Position numbers and translations under genes: made by a program. A model generated the notes under the pieces. The model did no database searches. It saw only the letters and a list, made by a program, of their open reading frames with translations, and had not been told where the DNA came from. This document shows positions 42,985 through 52,371 of a stretch of 64,000 bases of DNA, piece by piece (the first letter of the stretch is position 1; every line of letters begins with the position of its first letter). Source of the stretch: DATKRB01 sp963794215. Its GTDB lineage: Bacteria; Actinomycetota; Acidimicrobiia; Acidimicrobiales; RAAP-2. Where the stretch lies: positions 806,001 to 870,000 of the forward strand of contig CAWCCQ010000001.1 in NCBI GenBank assembly GCA_963794215.1, written 5' to 3'.

Positions 42985-44708
42985 TCCGTCTCCTCCGCAC
43001 CTATCTGCGCAAGTACCGCGGCCTGCTGTACCTGCTCCTCGTGCTCCAAGGGATACAGGCGCTCTTGAACCTGTACCTCCCGAATCTCAACGCGGAGATC
43101 ATCGACAACGGCGTCCTCACCGGCAACACCCACTACATCTGGGCGAAGGGCGCCACCATGCTCGGGGTGGCCCTCCTCCAGACGGTCTTCGCGGTAGCCG
43201 CCGTCTTTGTCGGATCCCGGGTGGCGATGGGGTTCGGACGCGACGTTCGTAGCGCCCTGTTCCACCGATCACTTGCGCTCTCCGCTCGTGAGGTCAACGA
43301 ACTCAGCGCCCCGTCCCTCATCACCCGGGTGACCAACGACGTCCAGCAGGTGCAGATACTCGTGGTGATGACCTGCACGATGGTGCTGGCCGCGCCAGTC
43401 ACCATCATCGGAGGCGTCTTCCTCGCGCTGCGCCAGGAAGCCGGGCTGTCCTGGCTGCTCGGCGTGAGCATGCCGGTGCTCGCCATCTGCCTCGGGATCA
43501 TCATCGGCCGGATGATCCCCCAGTTCCGCCTGATGCAGGAACGACTGGACAACGTGAACCGGGTGCTGCGCGAGCAGATCACCGGCATCCGAGTCGTCCG
43601 CGCCTTCGTCCGCGAGCCCCAAGAGGTCCGGCGCTTCCGGACCGTGAACGAGAACCTGACCGCCACCTCGCTCATCACCGGTCGGCTGATGGCCCTGATG
43701 TTCCCGATCGTGATGCTGGTGATCAACTGCGCCAACTCGGCGGTGGTCTGGTTCGGGGCCAACAAGATCGCTCAAGGGCAGATGACCATCGGCTCACTCA
43801 TCGCCTTCCTCACCTACTTCACCCTGATCCTCATGGCGGTGATGATGGCGACGTTCGTCGGGGTCATGGCACCCCGGGCGGCGGTCAGCGGCGAGCGCAT
43901 TCAAGAGGTGCTGAACACCGATCCGTCCGTGGTACCCCCCGAAAACCCCGTGGCCCAGCTTCGTACGCCAGGAACCCTCGAACTACGTGACGTCGGCTTC
44001 GCCTACCCGGGAGCGGAGGCGCCGGTGCTCGACGCCATCTCCTTTCGGGCGCTTCCCGGCCAGACCACCGCGGTCATCGGCAGCACCGGGGCGGGCAAGA
44101 CCACCCTCGTCAACCTTGTCGCCCGCCTCTTCGACGCCACCGCCGGAGCGGTGCTCGTGGGCGGCGTCGACGTCCGCGAGCTCGATCCCGACGTGCTGTG
44201 GCAGCGCATCGGCCTGGTCCCACAACGCCCCTACTTGTTCACCGGCACGGTGGCCAGCAACCTGCGCTACGGCAAGCCCGACGCCACCGACGACGAGCTG
44301 TGGGACGCGCTGGAGGTGGCGGACGCGGCAGGGTTCGTGCGCGCCATGGGAGGGCTCGACGCCCGGATCGCCCAAGGGGGCACGAACGTCTCAGGAGGCC
44401 AGCGCCAGCGTCTCAGCATCGCCCGGGCATTGGCCCGCCGTCCCGACGTGTACATCTTCGACGACTCCTTCTCCTCGCTCGACCTCGCCACCGATGCCCG
44501 GGTGCGCGCCGCACTCGGGCCCTACACCACAGGGTCAACCGTGCTCGTGGTCGCCCAGAGGGTGTCGACGATCGTGAACGCCGACCAGATCCTCGTCCTC
44601 GAGGACGGGCGAGAAGTCGGTCTGGGTACCCACGACGAGCTCCTCGAGACCTGTGCCACCTACGCGGAGATCGTCGCCTCGCAGAACGCGGCGGAGGACG
44701 CAGCGTGA
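42978..44708 (+). CDS. ABC exporter half-transporter (membrane plus ATPase domain), first subunit
   Basis: 576 residues. Six membrane helices in ~1-320 (first at 'LLYLLLVLQGIQALLNLYL'), then the ATPase: Walker A 'VIGSTGAGKTTLVN' (~370), Q-loop 'GLVPQRPYLF', signature 'NVSGGQRQRL', Walker B 'VYIFDDSFSSLD'. The residue after Walker B is Asp rather than Glu and the switch position reads 'VLVVAQRVSTI' (Q for His), so this half probably forms the degenerate site of a heterodimer. Overlaps TetR upstream and the second subunit downstream (GTGA). Confidence 0.92.
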   Translation: MLIRLLRTYLRKYRGLLYLLLVLQGIQALLNLYLPNLNAEIIDNGVLTGNTHYIWAKGATMLGVALLQTVFAVAAVFVGSRVAMGFGRDVRSALFHRSLALSAREVNELSAPSLITRVTNDVQQVQILVVMTCTMVLAAPVTIIGGVFLALRQEAGLSWLLGVSMPVLAICLGIIIGRMIPQFRLMQERLDNVNRVLREQITGIRVVRAFVREPQEVRRFRTVNENLTATSLITGRLMALMFPIVMLVINCANSAVVWFGANKIAQGQMTIGSLIAFLTYFTLILMAVMMATFVGVMAPRAAVSGERIQEVLNTDPSVVPPENPVAQLRTPGTLELRDVGFAYPGAEAPVLDAISFRALPGQTTAVIGSTGAGKTTLVNLVARLFDATAGAVLVGGVDVRELDPDVLWQRIGLVPQRPYLFTGTVASNLRYGKPDATDDELWDALEVADAAGFVRAMGGLDARIAQGGTNVSGGQRQRLSIARALARRPDVYIFDDSFSSLDLATDARVRAALGPYTTGSTVLVVAQRVSTIVNADQILVLEDGREVGLGTHDELLETCATYAEIVASQNAAEDAA

Positions 44709-46598
44709 GCATCGACGCCGATCCCACCACGGGGGTCGAACCCGAAGAGGAGGACTCGGCCTACGTCCCGATCTCGGGTGGCCCGATGGGCCGGATGGTC
44801 GCCCCCGGGATGCCTCTCGAGCGCTCCAAGGACTTCCGGGGGACACTGCGGCGGCTGGGGGCCCGGCTAACTCCTGAGATCTTCCGCGTCATCGGCGTGG
44901 TGATCTTGGCGCTCGCCGGCGTCGTCCTCGCCGCCTTTGGACCCCTGGTTCTCGGCGACGCCACGAACGTCATCGTCCGCGGGCTCGAGCATGGCGGTCC
45001 CCACGCCATCAACTTCGGATCGCTCCATCATCTGCTGCTGGTGGTCGTCCTCTTGTATATCGGCTCGGCGACCTTCCAGTACCTTGCGGCCTACACCTTG
45101 GCCGGGATGGTCCAGCGCACCATGTACCGCCTGCGGGCCGATGTCGAGGACAAGCTCAACCGGGTGCCGCTCGGTTACGTGGACCGCTCGGCGCGCGGTG
45201 ATCTGCTCAGTCGGGTCACCAACGACATCGACAACCTGGCCCAGAGCCTCCAGCAAACCATCGGCCAGGCGATGACCAACATCTTCATGCTCATCGGGAC
45301 CATGGTGATGATGTTCGTGATCTCGCCGCTGCTTGCCGTGGTCGCGGTGGTCTCGATCCCGCTCTCCGCGACGCTCATCAAGTTCATCGCCCAGCGCTCG
45401 AAGATCCGCTTCATGGCCCAGTGGAGAAACACCGGTCGTCTCAATGCACTGGTCGAGGAGTCCTTGACGGGGCACGCGGTGGTCAAGACGTTCGGTCGTC
45501 AACGTGAGGTGGAAGAGACCTTCCGCGAGACCAACGACGAGCTCTACCAAGCCAGCTACGGGGCTCAGTCCATCTCCGGCACCATCCAGCCGCTGATGGT
45601 GATGGTGGGCAACTTGAACTACGTCGCCATCGCCGTGATCGGCGGCGTGCGGGTCGCATCGAAGGCCCTAACCATTGGTGGTGTACAGGCGTTCATCCAG
45701 TACTCGCGGCAGTTCGCACAGCCGCTCCAGATGCTTGCGTCCATGGCCAACCTGTTCCAATCCGGGCTGGCGTCGGCTGAGCGGGTCTTCGAGTTCCTCG
45801 ACGCCCCCGAGCAGTCGGCCGAAGAGCCCCACGTGACGACCGCTCCGAGCGATGAGAATCCGTGGACGCGTCGAGTTCGAGCACGTGTCGTTCTCTTACG
45901 ATCCCAAGCGGCCCTTGATCACGGACCTCTCGCTGGTGGCGGAACCCGGACGGACGGTAGCCATCGTCGGACCCACGGGAGCGGGTAAGACCACGCTGGT
46001 CAACCTCATTATGCGGTTCTACGAGCTCGACGGGGGCCGGATCACCCTGGACGGCGTCGATATCGCGAAGATGCCGCGCTCGCAGCTTCGGGCCAACATC
46101 GGCATGGTGCTGCAGGACACCTGGTTGTTCGGCGGCACGATCCGGCAGAACATCGCCTACGGGAACATGGACGCCACCGAGGATCAGATTCTCGCGGCAG
46201 CGCGTGCGACGTACGTCGATCGCTTCGTCCATGCCCTTTCCGACGGCTACGACACGATCGTCGACGACGAGGGTGGAGTGATGAGCACGGGCGAGAAGCA
46301 GCTCGTGACGATCGCCCGCGCCTTCCTGGCCAACCCCACCATCCTCATCCTCGACGAGGCAACGAGCTCGGTGGACACCCGCACCGAGGTGTTGATCCAA
46401 GATGCGATGGCCGCGCTGCGATCCCAACGGACGAGCTTTGTCATCGCGCACCGCCTGTCGACCATCCGTAACGCCGACGCCATCTTGGTAATGGAGGCGG
46501 GGCGCATCGTCGAACAGGGGCATCACACCGATCTGCTCTCGCGCGACGGCGCCTATGCGCGGCTGTACAACGCGGAGTTCGCCGGCCTGGCCACCTAG
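44705..46598 (+). pseudogene. ABC exporter half-transporter, second subunit, one-base insertion near 45855
   Basis: GTG 44705 overlaps the previous stop. The membrane half is intact to 'RVFEFLDAPEQSAEEPHVTTAPS'; after one extra base the ATPase half continues 'IRGRVEFEHVSFSYDPKRPLITDLSLVAEPGRTVAIVGPTGAGKTTLVNLIMRFY' with signature 'VMSTGEKQLVTIARAFL', Walker B 'ILILDEATSSVD' and 'FVIAHRLSTI'. These carry catalytic Glu and His, so this is the active site subunit of the heterodimer. Repaired length ~630. If the frameshift is real the exporter is dead; intact partner and regulator argue for a sequence error. A 6-bp-arm hairpin at 46628-46642 follows. Confidence 0.85.
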
Positions 46599-46627
46599 GG
46601 GAACGTCTCATTCACATGGCGTTTCAC

Positions 46628-46642
46628 AGCCCGGCACGGGCT
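46628..46642. terminator. Short hairpin after the ABC exporter operon
   Basis: AGCCCG (46628-46633) and CGGGCT (46637-46642) are perfectly complementary around GCA, 30 bp after the exporter stop. No U-tract. Weak candidate terminator; the remaining 224 bp to the next gene contain no recognisable element. Confidence 0.3.
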
Positions 46643-46866
46643 CGTGCGACAGTCGGTTTAAACGGTCCCGGTGGGTAACTGCCGTTGCAACCGCTGGTCA
46701 TCCCATGGCACACAGGTTGCAGCCGCGACATCGCCTGCGTCGCGACCATCCCTGTTCTCTCCATACCGTCGCACTAGACAGGTTCGCGCCCGAAGAAGCG
46801 TGAACACCGCAGGATCGACGTCGCTCGTCTGCCCGGCGAGATCGTCACACGAACACGAGGAGCCGT

Positions 46867-48969
46867 ATGAGCAGGTGGAGACCCAGTCGACGTAGCGCGG
46901 ATCCGAGCATCGCCTGCGAAGCGTGCCAGTCAGCTCCTCGGGCCGCGCCACGGCCCTCCCGGCTCACAGGGGCGCTCGCTACGGTGCTCGGGGCGGGAAC
47001 CCTGTTCGCCGTCATGGGGGGGCTGCCCGCTTCCGCGGCTGGTGCTGCCAGTCCTACGCCCACCATCTTGGCGGTCAACGGCAGCGGCACGTTGACCTCG
47101 TACCCGCTGTCTGCATCGGGCAACGCCACCCCGACGGCCACGATCTCGAACAGCGGCTCGAGCCTCTCGTTCCCGTTCAGCGCGGCCTACAACGCCGCGG
47201 GCGATCTCTGGGTAGCCAACCCCGGCAACGACACGGTGGTCGAGTTCACCCCGAGCCAGCTCAGCGCCTCGGGTAGCCCGACCCCAACTGTGACCATCTC
47301 CTCGGGCAGCTTCCATGGGTCCGAGGCGGTCGCCATTGACCCATCCGGCAACCTCTGGGTGAGCAATTACGGCAGTGGCACGCTCGTGGAGTTCACCCCG
47401 AGCCAGCTCAGCGCCTCGGGTAGCCCGACCCCAACTGTGACCATCTCCGCCACGGCACTGAACGGTCCGGTCGGCATCGACTTCACCCCAAGTGGCAACC
47501 TCTGGGTCGCCAATGACGATGCCGACCAGTTACTCGAGTTCTCTCATAGCCAGTTGGCCACCTCTGGCAGCCCGAACCCACAGGTCACCGTCTCCTCGAG
47601 CTCGAGCAGCCTCGTCGGTCCTCAATGGGTCACCTTGGACGCAGCCGGTGACCTGTGGGCGAGCAATTACGCCGGCGGCTCGTTAGTTGAGTTCACTGCT
47701 AGCGAGATCGTCACCTCAGGGAGCCCAAGCCCCGCGGTAACCCTCACCCCAAACGGCTCGGGAAGTATCGCCGGCCCACTGCAGATCGCGTTCGACACGG
47801 CCGGTGACCTCTGGGTCGCTAACGACTCGAACAGCAGCATCGTCAAATTCACTCCCGGCCAGCTCACTTCCGGAAGCCCGACGCCGGCAGCCACCATCTC
47901 AGGCGGTGCAACCGGGCTGTCCGGCCCAACTGGACTGGTGATCACGCAACCGCCCACGGTTACCTCCATCTCTCCGACTTCAGGCCCTGCTGCCGGGCAA
48001 ACGACGGTGACGATCAACGGCCAGGGGTTTACGTCAGCTTCGACGGTCGACTTCGCTTCCACCCCAGCCACCTCGGTCACCTACCTAAGCCCCTCCGAGC
48101 TGACGGCGGCCTCCCCCGCGGGGAGCGGTACCGTCGACGTCACGGTAAGCACGTTCGGCGGAACCTCATCGACGTCGGCAAACGATCGCTTTACCTACAT
48201 CTCGCCTACGACGCCGGCCACCGGGTACTGGTTGGTCGGGGGTGACGGAGGAGTCTTCGCCTATGGCGCCACCTTCTACGGTTCGACCGGCAACCTCACG
48301 CTGAACCAGCCGGTGATGGGCATCGCCTCGAGCACCGACGGCAAGGGATACTCGTTCGTGGCCAAGGACGGCGGGGTCTTCGCTTACGGAGATGCCATCT
48401 TCCATGGCTCGGTCCCCGGTGCCGGCGTCCACGTCACCAATATCGTCGCAATGGCCACCGACCCGACTACCGGCGGCTACTGGGTCGTCGGCTCCGATGG
48501 CGGGGTCTACGCCTTCGACGCACCGTTCCACGGGAGCGTGCCCGGGACTGGAACCCTGGTGAACGACATCGTGGGCATCGCCTCGACTCATGACGGGGGT
48601 GGCTACTACGTGGTGGGCGCGGACGGCGCGGTCTATGCGTTCGGCGACGCCAGGTACCAGGGCTCGGCCAACTCGCTCGGCCACCTCAACGCCCCGGTTG
48701 TGGGCATCGGCGTCGACCCGACCACCGGCGGCTATTGGGAAGCTGGTGCCGACGGAGGCGTGTACGCCTACGGGGCACCCTTCGATGGCTCGGTGGGCAA
48801 CAGCCACCTCGCGGCACCGATCGTCGGCATCGCCGCCGCGCCGACCGGGTCGGGCTACGACCTCGCCGCATCTGACGGCGGCGTGTTCAACTACGGCACG
48901 ACGTATCTCGGCTCAATGGGCGGCAAGCCCCTCAATGCCCCGGTTGTCGGGATAGCGGCTGCCGCGTAG
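46867..48969 (+). CDS. Secreted multi-repeat protein: NHL-like, IPT/TIG and 'GYWLVGGDGGVFAYG' repeats
   Basis: 700 residues. Basic N-terminus and 'LTGALATVLGAGTLFAVMGGLPASAAGAAS' (~35-62) form a signal peptide with likely cleavage after ASA. Residues ~65-355 are five or six NHL-like propeller repeats ('GDLWVANPGNDTVVEFTPSQLSASGSPTPTVTIS'). Residues ~361-440 are an IPT/TIG Ig-like domain ('PPTVTSISPTSGPAAGQTTVTINGQGF'). Residues ~455-700 hold six repeats like those of the CHAP protein at 23741-25174 ('TGYWLVGGDGGVFAYGATFYGSTGN'). No enzyme domain. Probably a surface binding or adhesion protein. ATG follows ACGAGGAG. Confidence 0.82.
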   Translation: MSRWRPSRRSADPSIACEACQSAPRAAPRPSRLTGALATVLGAGTLFAVMGGLPASAAGAASPTPTILAVNGSGTLTSYPLSASGNATPTATISNSGSSLSFPFSAAYNAAGDLWVANPGNDTVVEFTPSQLSASGSPTPTVTISSGSFHGSEAVAIDPSGNLWVSNYGSGTLVEFTPSQLSASGSPTPTVTISATALNGPVGIDFTPSGNLWVANDDADQLLEFSHSQLATSGSPNPQVTVSSSSSSLVGPQWVTLDAAGDLWASNYAGGSLVEFTASEIVTSGSPSPAVTLTPNGSGSIAGPLQIAFDTAGDLWVANDSNSSIVKFTPGQLTSGSPTPAATISGGATGLSGPTGLVITQPPTVTSISPTSGPAAGQTTVTINGQGFTSASTVDFASTPATSVTYLSPSELTAASPAGSGTVDVTVSTFGGTSSTSANDRFTYISPTTPATGYWLVGGDGGVFAYGATFYGSTGNLTLNQPVMGIASSTDGKGYSFVAKDGGVFAYGDAIFHGSVPGAGVHVTNIVAMATDPTTGGYWVVGSDGGVYAFDAPFHGSVPGTGTLVNDIVGIASTHDGGGYYVVGADGAVYAFGDARYQGSANSLGHLNAPVVGIGVDPTTGGYWEAGADGGVYAYGAPFDGSVGNSHLAAPIVGIAAAPTGSGYDLAASDGGVFNYGTTYLGSMGGKPLNAPVVGIAAAA

Positions 48970-48996
48970 GCGCCCCAGTTCGACCCACTCAGGGCG

Positions 48997-49329
48997 TCAG
49001 CCCACGACGTCGCCCAACACCTGACGCAGTCGTGCGACCAGCCGCTCGATCTCGGCCGGAAGGGTCGGGGGGACGTGCATCGCCGCCTGCTCCTCGGGCA
49101 AGACGTCGAGCGCTCGGTTCAGTCGTTCGATCGCGGTGTTCAGAAGGTTGGTCCCCGAGACGAGGTCGTCGGAGTCCTCCGCGTTCCACGTCGTGATCCG
49201 CAGCGTCGGCGTCGCTCCGATGGGGATCGAAGCGCTGTGTGGCCCCTCATGGCCGACGACCTGGTCGCACCGGTATGGATTGGGGGTCGTTTCTCGAACG
49301 CTGCCACAAGCGGTGAAGGGGTCTCTCAT
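48997..49329 (-). CDS. Hypothetical protein, 110 residues
   Basis: Start ATG 49329. The N-terminal half holds 'CGSVRETTPNPYRCDQVVGHEGPHSAS', a C-x(n)-C-x4-GHxGPH pattern seen in small actinobacterial proteins that may bind a metal. The C-terminal half is helical ('TNLLNTAIERLNRALDVLPEEQ', 'EIERLVARLRQVLGDVV'). No family recognised with confidence. Convergent with the repeat protein and divergent from the small gene at 49383. Confidence 0.55.
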   Translation of the reverse strand: MRDPFTACGSVRETTPNPYRCDQVVGHEGPHSASIPIGATPTLRITTWNAEDSDDLVSGTNLLNTAIERLNRALDVLPEEQAAMHVPPTLPAEIERLVARLRQVLGDVVG

Positions 49330-49382
49330 TCCGAGCAGTCAACCACGCCCGTGGTCGAGGCACCCGCCGCTACCCTGAGCGC

Positions 49383-49592
49383 GTGGACGTTGCCGGCTTC
49401 TTCTCGGAACCCGGACGCTGCTGGCGCATGATCGAGGACCCCGATCCCGGCCGGGGCGGGCATCCGATGCACTGTCCCGAGGCCGTCCGGTGGCGTGGGC
49501 GGTTCCGGACGACCGAAGGCAAGGTCTTCCCAGTCTGGTCGTGCGACGAACATCGCGAGGGACTCGAAGACCCACGGGCCTTCCCGTTCTGA
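49383..49592 (+). CDS. Small hypothetical protein with Cys/His pattern, 69 residues
   Basis: GTG start. 'VAGFFSEPGRCWRMIEDPDPGRGGHPMHCPEAVRWRGRFRTTEGKVFPVWSCDEHREGLEDP' contains three Cys and several His in a spacing that could bind one zinc (C..H-x3-H-C..C-x2-H). The wording is one I have seen in short uncharacterised actinobacterial proteins. Divergent from the gene at 48997, which carries a related C/GH-x-GPH motif, so the pair may be linked. Confidence 0.5.
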   Translation: MDVAGFFSEPGRCWRMIEDPDPGRGGHPMHCPEAVRWRGRFRTTEGKVFPVWSCDEHREGLEDPRAFPF

Positions 49593-49645
49593 CACGGAAA
49601 AGCCAAAGGGCGGGCGCTCGTGCTCACGCCGGCGACGCACATCCC

Positions 49646-49976
49646 CTAGGGGATGGCGCCATCGTCGCTGAGCAGCTCCACTAGGCCCATGATCACGAGC
49701 ACCTTGCGCGCTGGAGACCGGCGGCTCGGACCGTGAGGGTCGCCGCTCGATCGCCAGGGCAGCGGCGCGCTCCAGGACGAGCGCCCCCGAGGAGTCCATC
49801 AACCAGACCGCACCCAAGTCGACCACCACAGAGGCCGCTCGCTCCACGGCGAGATCGAGCACTTCGTGGAAGGCCGGAGCGGTCGCCGAGTCGATCTCGC
49901 CACTCACCGGGACCGCCTTCGCGCTCCCGTCACCGAAGATCTCGGCCCGCCGCCCGACCTTAGGAACGTTGGACAT
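49646..49976 (-). pseudogene. STAS-domain anti-sigma-factor antagonist-like protein, frameshifted near 49705-49735
   Basis: ATG 49976 has AGGAGGAGGA directly upstream. 'AKAVPVSGEIDSATAPAFHEVLDLAVERAASVVVDLGAVWLMDSSGALVLERAAALAIERR' is the STAS fold, with the phospho-acceptor Ser in 'LMDSSGALVL'. The family ending 'LTVRAA..SPARKVLVIMGLVELLSDDGAIP' is present but split over other frames; two missing bases within 30 nt would restore a ~110-residue protein. Such proteins bind an anti-sigma kinase in a partner-switch; no kinase or sigma factor is adjacent. Confidence 0.7.
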
Positions 49977-50465
49977 TCCTCCTCCTGCCAAAGCTCGCGA
50001 GGGTCCGATGTGACCGTGCACGCCCGGTTCAGCTGAGTGAGGACTGTAGGGCGCACAACCCCCCCTTTCTGCAACTCTTCGCACTGATACGCGCGAAAGG
50101 CAGCGCAAAAGCGACCACGTCGGGCCGGCTCACCCTAAGGTGCATCGTCGTGGAGGACCCGATCGGCTACGGCCCCGGTGCGCTGCGCCACCTCACCCAG
50201 CATCCTGACGTTCGCGTCAAAGCACGCGCGCTGCGGCGCGATGGCCGCCACCGGGAACGTCCTGGGTCCTCGGTTGGTCGCGTGCGCCCGGGGCACGGGG
50301 CACGACGGTCTGCATGCGTCCATGCCGCAACGGGCATTTCCTCAGCTCCGCCAGTGGTGGGTCTATTCCTGGCGGTAACGGCGGCCGCCAGGGACGGCAC
50401 GCCGGCTCAACGGAACACCAGAACACTTCGTGGGCTGGCCTGTCCGTAGGTCGACTGGGGTGCTG
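49977..50465. other. 489-bp stretch without a supported gene
   Basis: Includes the promoter side of the STAS gene. A short plus-strand frame (50178-50378) ends 'CARGTGHDGLHASMPQRAFPQLRQWWVYSWR' and again has the C-x4-GHDGxH pattern seen in the neighbour at 48997, so it may be a diverged or broken small gene. No reading frame here is convincing and no RNA element was recognised. Confidence 0.35.
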
Positions 50466-51437
50466 TCAGGCGGCGGCGACAGCGGCAAGGCGCTCGGTCA
50501 GGTCGTCGACAATCTGGCCGAATCGTTCCGCCCATTGTGGGTCGTCCCCGACGACCTCGGGCTTGGCGCCCTGTCGGTTACCGATGACGATGAGCTCGTC
50601 GAGTCCCTCCGGGCCGGCGACTACCGCCTCCCACGGCACCGACGCCGCCTGGAACCGGGTGTCACCCATCTCGACGGTCTCCCTGCCGCGCTGGTGCGAT
50701 CCGGCGATGACGCACCGGAACACGTCACTCCCGAAGGTCATTGGCGGCGTTGCCACCCTGCCGGCCGGAGTGCGCTGGATGAGATAGATCGGGCCCACGT
50801 CGTGCGCTGCCATGAGCGACACGGCGACCCGACCACCGTCGCCGATCGACAGCCAGGTGTCCGCCTCGGACAGGCTGGCGTCGATGTGCTGGACCCTGCT
50901 CCACGGCTTGTCGATCGTCGTGACAAGACCGTTCACACCCGGGTCGTTGGGGGGGAGGATCTCGGGCATCAGGTCGCCGTACATCTCTTTGCTCCGCTGC
51001 AGTGCTTCTTCGTTCTCCACCTGGCTCCGCAGCTCGGGATTGGTCGGCCGCACCCGGCTGCCGCGCCGGTCGGCGAAGGAGATGATCCGCCAGTTGCCCT
51101 CGACGTGGGGTGCATCCCCGTCCGCTCCATAGGGCCGGGCAGACTGCTGGAGTCGGAACTCACCGTGGTGGTACCGCTCTTGGCCGACCCATAGCTCGCC
51201 CTTCATCACGATCCGGAAGTTGTCGCACGGATGGCTGTGCGCCGGGGTGAGGTCGGTCGGGCCAGCAAGTTCCTCTGGCGTGGACGGCCCATCGAAGAAC
51301 AAGCCGACCATCGGGCCATAGATCGGGTCGCCGATACCGATGATCATGGGCAGATGCGAGCGCTCGCTCAGCGGCGGCCTGCGGAACGACAGATCGAACG
51401 CGTCCCCAGGAATCTCGAATCCCCTCGAAACAATCAC
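50466..51437 (-). CDS. Bicupin-like protein of unknown function
   Basis: 323 residues. The first half has a cupin-type metal motif 'TDLTPAHSHPCDNFRIVMKGELWVGQERYHHGEFRLQ' (~60-95), with two His before and His after the conserved G. The second half repeats the fold in a weaker form ('TFGSDVFRCVIAGSHQRGRETVEMGDTRFQAASVPWEAVVAGPEGLDELIVIG') without obvious ligands. Known bicupins include dioxygenases and isomerases; nothing identifies the reaction. Divergent from the SDR at 51615 across 177 bp. Confidence 0.65.
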   Translation of the reverse strand: MIVSRGFEIPGDAFDLSFRRPPLSERSHLPMIIGIGDPIYGPMVGLFFDGPSTPEELAGPTDLTPAHSHPCDNFRIVMKGELWVGQERYHHGEFRLQQSARPYGADGDAPHVEGNWRIISFADRRGSRVRPTNPELRSQVENEEALQRSKEMYGDLMPEILPPNDPGVNGLVTTIDKPWSRVQHIDASLSEADTWLSIGDGGRVAVSLMAAHDVGPIYLIQRTPAGRVATPPMTFGSDVFRCVIAGSHQRGRETVEMGDTRFQAASVPWEAVVAGPEGLDELIVIGNRQGAKPEVVGDDPQWAERFGQIVDDLTERLAAVAAA

Positions 51438-51614
51438 GTCTGGCTCCCCTCGTCAGATCAGCTGCGTGCCAAGTGTACGTTCGAACCTGACAGGAGGACC
51501 TCGACGCGGGTCTCGACCAGGACGTTCCAGCCCAGAGCGACGGACGTCCTGGCAGCGCTGCCTCGCATCCCCTACGGTGGCACCCGACGACACAGGGCTC
51601 GAGGAGGGGAACCG

Positions 51615-52340
51615 ATGGGAGTACTCGATGGGCGCGTTGCGCTGGTCACCGGCTCAACCCGCGGGATCGGCCGGGCGATCGCCGAGCTCTTCGTCGCCGA
51701 GGGAGCGGCAGTGATCGTCAATGGTCGGCGGCAAGCCGACACCGAGCGGGCCGCGCAAGAGATCGGTGGGAAGACTCTCGGGATCGGCGCCGATCAAGCC
51801 TCCCTCGAGGACATCCGGGGACTGTGCCGCAAAGCGGAGGAGACGTTCGGCACGGTCGACGTGTTGGTCAACAACGCGGCCATCGCGCCCCGTACGGCGA
51901 TCACCCGAGTAACCGACGACGAGTGGAACGAGACGTTGCTCGTGAATCTGACGGCACCGTTCTGGTACATCCGTGAGCTCGTCCCTGGGATGAAGCGAAT
52001 CGGCAAGGGCGTGATCGTCAACGTCACGTCAGGCGCCGGGATCAGTGGCACCGTGGGCTTCTCGTCGTACTCGGCTGCCAAGGGCGGGATGAACGGGCTC
52101 AGCTACACACTGGCCAAGGAGCTCGCTGGCTTCGGCATCCGCACCAACCTCTTGGCTGCCGGGGCGATGACCGACATGATGCGCCAGCTGCCCAAGGAAA
52201 TCTTCGACCCCGAGGCCGCGAACATGCCGACCGTCGAGGCCAACGCCCGAACGGTCCTCCGCCTTGTCGTCGACGAGTCGCTCAACGGGCAGTGCCTGCA
52301 CCCGGGCCAAGAGCTGGAACTCGCGCCGTCGGGCTCGTAA
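51615..52340 (+). CDS. SDR-family oxidoreductase (FabG-like)
   Basis: 241 residues from ATG after GAGGAGGGG. 'GRVALVTGSTRGIGRAIAELFVAEGAAVIVNGRRQADTERAA', 'VLVNNAAI', Ser in 'GVIVNVTSGAGISGTVGFSSYSAAKGGMNGLSYTLAKEL' with complete Y-x3-K. RR after the second strand favours NADP. The C-terminal part is shorter than in FabG and lacks the VDGG ending ('LNGQCLHPGQELELAPSGS'). Likely a ketoreductase or alcohol dehydrogenase in the catabolic setting. Confidence 0.88.
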   Translation: MGVLDGRVALVTGSTRGIGRAIAELFVAEGAAVIVNGRRQADTERAAQEIGGKTLGIGADQASLEDIRGLCRKAEETFGTVDVLVNNAAIAPRTAITRVTDDEWNETLLVNLTAPFWYIRELVPGMKRIGKGVIVNVTSGAGISGTVGFSSYSAAKGGMNGLSYTLAKELAGFGIRTNLLAAGAMTDMMRQLPKEIFDPEAANMPTVEANARTVLRLVVDESLNGQCLHPGQELELAPSGS

Positions 52341-52371
52341 GGAGCATCCACAGCGCACCCGCCCTCGCTGC

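Noticed and set aside
45840..45880. Programmed ribosomal frameshift in the ABC exporter gene
   Set aside because: No slippery heptamer or downstream structure, and many unrelated genes nearby have similar single-base shifts.
46599..46866. Riboswitch (cyclic dinucleotide class) upstream of the secreted repeat protein
   Set aside because: Some paired segments and GGTAAC-like pieces occur, but the conserved cores of the c-di-GMP and c-di-AMP classes are not present.
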